This document shows, one piece after another, positions 32,622-35,663 of a DNA stretch of 35,663 bases; the stretch's first letter is position 1, and the number at the start of each line of letters is the position of its first letter. The notes beneath the pieces are model-generated. The model was not told the origin of the DNA. It worked only from the letters and a program-made list of their open reading frames with translations, and searched no databases. Origin of the DNA: Verrucomicrobiota bacterium (GTDB lineage: Bacteria; Verrucomicrobiota; Verrucomicrobiia; Verrucomicrobiales; Verrucomicrobiaceae). Both the position numbers and the translations under genes were made by a program. Location of the stretch: the NCBI GenBank assembly GCA_009885695.1, contig VFKE01000001.1, positions 1 through 35,663 of the forward strand. The letters run 5' to 3'.

Positions 32622-33482
32622 CTAATGGGGGAAGGAGCCGTAATCAGTGGGCAATCCCACCGCTTCCCATGCCAGCCGTTCTTTTTCGCTGTCAGAATGT
32701 TTTCTGCGGGCCTTGTCGTTCGCGTATTTGCCAAGCACCAGTCGCAGCGGTGGCGCGTCCGATTCCACGGCGGCGATGATTGCTTCCGCCGCCTTGTCCG
32801 GGTCGCCAGGCTGTTTGCCGTTCATGGTTTCGAGAAAACTCAGGAACTTGCCGCTGGTCCGGTCGTAGTCGGGGATATGCTCCTCAGCGCGCTCCAGTGA
32901 ACGGGCGATGAAGTCGGTGCGAAAAGGCCCCGGCTGCACGATCGTGACCTTGATCCCGAGTGGTTTCAATTCCGCGGCGAGCGATTCCGAAACACCTTCA
33001 AGTGCCCACTTGGTCGCGCCGTAGATGGAAAATCCTGCGTAGTTTGAAATGACCGCGGCTGCGGAAATATTGATGATGTGCCCGCTGCGTTGCGCACGCA
33101 GGACTGGCAAAGCCGCGCGGATCACCTTGAGCGCACCGTGGAAATTCGTATCGAAATTTCGTGCGATCTGCTCATCACTGAGTTCTTCAAATGCACCAAC
33201 GAGGCCGTAACCCGCGTTGTTGACCACGACATCGATTCTTCCATAAACTTCCGCCGCCTGGGCGATCAGTGCTTTGACTTGCGCGGAGTCGGTCACATCA
33301 AGAGCAATTGTGCGACAAGTCTCGGGGTAGAGTGTGACGAGATGGTCGAGCGATTCCGGATGGCGCGCCGTGGCGATGACTCTCTGCCCACGTTCGAGAA
33401 GCTTGGTTGCCAAGGCTAAACCAAGGCCACTGGAGCAACCTGTGATCAGCCAGACACGCGCGGGAGAAATAGGATCGTTCAT
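32622..33482 (-). CDS. Short-chain dehydrogenase/reductase (SDR)
   Basis: This 286-residue classical SDR has the NAD(P)-binding TGCSSGLG (14-21), a DVTDSAQV block, the NNAGYG strand, and the catalytic YGATK motif with the preceding Ser region (INISAAAVISNYAGF). ATARH after the second strand favours NADP(H). SDRs of this type act on varied alcohols or ketones. The substrate is not visible. It lies 4 bases upstream of the ADP-ribosylglycohydrolase gene, so the two form an operon, an unusual pairing. Confidence 0.9.
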   Translation of the reverse strand: MNDPISPARVWLITGCSSGLGLALATKLLERGQRVIATARHPESLDHLVTLYPETCRTIALDVTDSAQVKALIAQAAEVYGRIDVVVNNAGYGLVGAFEELSDEQIARNFDTNFHGALKVIRAALPVLRAQRSGHIINISAAAVISNYAGFSIYGATKWALEGVSESLAAELKPLGIKVTIVQPGPFRTDFIARSLERAEEHIPDYDRTSGKFLSFLETMNGKQPGDPDKAAEAIIAAVESDAPPLRLVLGKYANDKARRKHSDSEKERLAWEAVGLPTDYGSFPH

Positions 33483-33649
33483 TTGATATGAGTTTCAGAA
33501 CTCAAGTTACGTCTTCGCGGTCGGAACAGACGTTGAAATGAAATCACTCTGGTCAGCGCATCACAATAGAGTCGCGTTCCGCCGACGGAATCGGATGGCA
33601 GGACCACGACTCCAGCAACGTCTTTCCTGTCTCTGGGCAAATGCTGCTG

Positions 33650-34120
33650 TCAGCTTTTGAGAAAGCTCTTGAGCATCCAGATGGTTTTCTGGTGAATGGT
33701 GATGCGCCCGACCATCAAATCCTGGGTTTCCTGGTCATTGGCCGCACCGGCTGCCTCGCGGGCTCGCGCTGCGTCTGCCACAAGTTTTTCGTTCCCTGCG
33801 ACAAGCATCCGCACGTAGTCCTCCTGGTTTTGGGGCGCTGCAAATTCCTTCATCTGTGCGACTCGGGCCAGAGTCCCAAGACCGCCGATGGCATAGGCAT
33901 CCAACGCGCGAATGCGTTCAGCGATTTCGTCGATGGCAGTGAACAGTTCCTCGTATTGCGTTTGGAATGCGGTGTGCAGCGCGAAAAAGCCGGGTCCCTC
34001 GACGTTCCAATGGGCAAGGTGCGTGAGGGAGAGCAGCGCATAGGAGTCAGCGAGCACCTGATTGAGGGATCCTGGAAGCTGGGAGTCCTGTTTCATCTTC
34101 GTCGGTTTGGTCGTTTTCAT
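33650..34120 (-). CDS. dps: DNA-binding ferritin-like protein Dps
   Basis: This 156-residue protein has the ferroxidase pattern of Dps: H37 (LAHWNVEGPGF), H49 (LHTAF), D64 and E68 (AIDEIAERIRALD), with the same spacing (12, 15, 4) as H51/H63/D78/E82 of E. coli Dps. Dps forms a 12-mer that oxidises and stores iron and protects DNA. The N-terminus is lysine-rich (KTTKPTKMK), as in DNA-binding Dps. It is transcribed alone and divergent from the DoxX-like gene. Confidence 0.93.
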   Translation of the reverse strand: MKTTKPTKMKQDSQLPGSLNQVLADSYALLSLTHLAHWNVEGPGFFALHTAFQTQYEELFTAIDEIAERIRALDAYAIGGLGTLARVAQMKEFAAPQNQEDYVRMLVAGNEKLVADAARAREAAGAANDQETQDLMVGRITIHQKTIWMLKSFLKS

Positions 34121-34349
34121 CGCGGCACTTCATCAATGTGTTTTTACCGTAAGTCGAGAGTTTCCTGCGTGTGCTTTTTGAAAAAAGGGTGGCGGCGCGA
34201 AACCGCACGGCACCGAGGGATAGCTCAACCTGAACGAAAACTAGCGGGCGATCGTCCCTGCGGCAATGGTCTTCGATAAGGAAAAGTACAGCTTGCTGAA
34301 GTGTGGATTTTTCCTGGCAAGCGAGCCTGAAGCCGACTATACACCGGGC

Positions 34350-34706
34350 ATGCATGAGTTCGTAATTTCCCTGCAAGCGTTGGTGGCGGCATCCATTTTT
34401 TTCGTGTGGGTGGTCCGCTATGAGAACATCATCCAGGAATTCAAGCATTTCGGACTCTCGGACGGATTGCGTGATCTGGTTGGTATTTTGAAATTAACCT
34501 TTTCTCTGCTGTTGCTGGTCGGGATAGAGCGGCCGTCATTAGCCGTCGCGGGAAGCTTGGGCATCAGCGTCTTGATGGTCTGTGCTTTCGTCACGCATCT
34601 CCGTGTGAAGAACCCGGCATCCAAGATGCTCCCGTCCCTGGCGCTCCTGCTCCTCTCGCTTTTAATTGCGGTTCTCAATTACCGTCTTCTGAATGCTCTG
34701 GGTTGA
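34350..34706 (+). CDS. DoxX-like membrane protein
   Basis: I chose ATG 34350 (MHEFVISLQALVAASIFFVWVVRY), because the DoxX signature follows immediately. A frame from 34266 adds 28 unlikely residues. The product has 118 residues and four hydrophobic helices, with VVRYENIIQEFKHFGLSDGLRDLVGILKLTFSLLLLVG. This is the typical core of the DoxX-like family, seen in proteins of redox and sulfur metabolism but with no defined role here. It faces dps across a 229-base intergenic stretch. Confidence 0.85.
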   Translation: MHEFVISLQALVAASIFFVWVVRYENIIQEFKHFGLSDGLRDLVGILKLTFSLLLLVGIERPSLAVAGSLGISVLMVCAFVTHLRVKNPASKMLPSLALLLLSLLIAVLNYRLLNALG

Positions 34707-34792
34707 CACGATCCCGGGTGCATGTGTCATCCAATTCTGCGTCGGTTATCTGAAGGGTTGCGCGCGATTCAATTTTATCTATCCTGCACTTC

Positions 34793-34972
34793 ATGACTGA
34801 AATTTTAAACTGCGAGAATCCCGCATGTCCGAAGAACTGGGAAAAACTCTCACCGTCCGGGGAATCGAGGATTCACGTCTGCACCGAGTGTCTGAAGGCG
34901 GTTTACCTCTGCGATTCCCAGGAAGACGCCCAAGCCCGCGCAGTCGCCGGGCAACCTGCCGTGATAATGTAG
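34793..34972 (+). CDS. Small zinc-ribbon protein, 59 residues
   Basis: The frame MTEILNCENPACPKNW..HVCTECLKAVYLC.. carries C7, C12, C30, C33 and C40. The C-x4-C and C-x2-C pairs suggest a zinc ribbon. The pattern CxxxxCPxNWxxL..xxCxxCxxxVYxC appears in small uncharacterised bacterial proteins. It starts at ATG 34793 and ends at TAG 34970-34972, before the lipocalin gene. It is too short for many gene callers and could be missed. The function is unknown; a small nucleic-acid or protein-binding role is possible. Confidence 0.7.
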   Translation: MTEILNCENPACPKNWEKLSPSGESRIHVCTECLKAVYLCDSQEDAQARAVAGQPAVIM

Positions 34973-35094
34973 CCGCGTATTCCTCCTCGATGAATCCGGG
35001 CGCATTTTGCAATACTAGAAATGGATCGAATGAAGTGAACCATGCGTCGGCTGGGAACAGTTGATTGGAGCAATCATCTGGGCGAGGGGTGGGC

Positions 35095-35580
35095 ATGACA
35101 CGTTTGATCGCCAACTTATTATTGCTAATTTTAATGGGAGCCTGCACCTCACCCTCGAAGCAAGCCGCGCTCAAAACGGTCCCGCATCTCGATCTGCCCC
35201 GTTTCATGGGCGACTGGTATGTCTTCGCTCATATTCCGTATGCTTTGGAGAAGGGGAAAGTCGCGACGCTGGACCGTTACGCACTGAGGGCAGACGGACG
35301 CATCGACAATAGCTTTCTCTTTCGCCGTGGAAATCTTGATGCCCCGTTGGAGGAATGGAAAGGCATCGCATGGGTGAAGAATCGTCAGTCCAATGCAGAA
35401 TGGCGCGTGCAGTTCGTCTGGCCGTTCCGCGTGCCCTTTCTGGTCATCGATCTCGACCCCGCCTATCAGTGGGCGGCGATCGGCTATCCCAACCGCAAAC
35501 TCGGTTGGGTGCTTAGTCGCAAGACGGCTCTCAAAGAAGCAACGTATGCCAGCATCGGTTCGGACCGGGGACATGGGTAA
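35095..35580 (+). CDS. blc: Lipocalin family lipoprotein, 3' end truncated by an IS
   Basis: I chose ATG 35095, which has GAGGGG upstream and begins a lipoprotein signal MTRLIANLLLLILMGACTS with a possible lipobox before Cys. The earlier ATG at 35065 adds 10 residues. The lipocalin signature FMGDWYVFAHIP follows, then strands ending YQWAAIGYPNRKLGWVLSR, which matches Blc (YLWILSR). Bacterial Blc is an outer-membrane lipoprotein that binds lysophospholipids or fatty acids. After EATYASIG the frame runs into the IS481-type end repeat and stops with SDRGHG. About 15-20 C-terminal residues of a normal Blc are missing. Confidence 0.85.
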   Translation: MTRLIANLLLLILMGACTSPSKQAALKTVPHLDLPRFMGDWYVFAHIPYALEKGKVATLDRYALRADGRIDNSFLFRRGNLDAPLEEWKGIAWVKNRQSNAEWRVQFVWPFRVPFLVIDLDPAYQWAAIGYPNRKLGWVLSRKTALKEATYASIGSDRGHG

Positions 35581-35663
35581 CAGGTTGACCGGGGACATGG
35601 GTAACAGTTGGTGAGGCGGTCTATGCCTTGGACCAATACCCCTACGACGGATCAGAGACGGAA
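35563..35663 (+). mobile_element. Left end of an IS481-type insertion sequence, partial
   Basis: Two direct copies of a 21-base end word (ACCGGGGACATGGGTAACAG plus one base) lie at 35563-35583 and 35587-35607, followed at 35623 by an ATG reading MPWTNTPTTDQRR. This N-terminus is typical of IS481-family transposases (MPWxxxxxxDQRR), and the end word is common at IS481-family ends. The transposase runs off the window. It interrupts the lipocalin gene. Confidence 0.65.
35623..35663 (+). CDS. IS481-family transposase, 5' end only
   Basis: Thirteen codons are visible from ATG 35623 (MPWTNTPTTDQRR) before the window ends. IS481 transposases begin with such a short DQRR-containing stretch before an HTH domain and carry an rve-type DDE core. 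Only the N-terminus supports the call. Confidence 0.55.
   Translation, partial: MPWTNTPTTDQRR

Noticed and set aside
33641-34279. 212-codon plus-strand frame over dps
   Set aside because: It is antisense to dps, which has an exact ferroxidase motif spacing.

Overview
The window most likely comes from a Gram-negative, fairly GC-rich bacterium of the Verrucomicrobiota (Prosthecobacter-like). This is inferred from gene content: lipid A genes of the LpxI type (lpxI, a Gfo/Idh dehydrogenase, lpxB), a FloA-type flotillin, a periplasmic TPR plus secretin-N-domain protein, MetA-type outer-membrane proteins, many starts without a clear Shine-Dalgarno, and several inverted-repeat elements between genes. 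No rRNA or marker gene is present, so the phylum is an inference.

Layout. (1) 1-12175 is the most unusual block. A tight plus-strand operon encodes the end of a PrsW-like membrane protease, a zinc-ribbon/P-loop GTPase, a GAP1-N2-like GTPase-associated membrane protein, and a 1356-residue envelope-spanning protein. It converges on a minus-strand operon encoding a MotA/TolQ/ExbB-like channel subunit and two MotB/ExbD-like partners. I read this as one candidate trans-envelope, GTPase-regulated, proton-driven system, possibly for conflict or defence. The link is by position and domain logic only. (2) 12193-14386 holds a broken outer-membrane protein gene carrying a hairpin repeat, an orphan EboB-like TatD hydrolase, and a HicAB pair whose toxin gene has an in-frame stop. 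(3) 14383-18866 is the lipid A block: lpxI, a degenerate stretch with an inverted-repeat element, a Gfo/Idh dehydrogenase, lpxB and a membrane-anchored M28-like protein lacking metal ligands. (4) 19100-22330 has floA, a small membrane protein, tRNA-Leu(CAA) and an MgtC/DUF4010 transporter-like protein. (5) 22678-28525 has a secreted choice-of-anchor I protein, an orphan PycTM-like membrane protein, an ISL3 transposase remnant, an FAD oxidoreductase with an SRPBCC protein, and three small membrane proteins. (6) 28735-31480 is a translationally coupled type III PKS / methyltransferase / FAD monooxygenase operon, probably for a phenolic lipid or alkylpyrone. (7) 31436-35663 has an ADP-ribosylglycohydrolase and an SDR in one operon, Dps, a DoxX-like protein, a small zinc-ribbon protein, and a lipocalin whose 3' end is cut by an IS481-type element running off the window.

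The window mixes intact housekeeping genes with decayed ones: the MetA-type protein, hicA, the 15.2-16.0 kb remnants, the ISL3 fragment and the truncated lipocalin. Repeat elements lie in or beside several of them, which points to an actively rearranging chromosome region.
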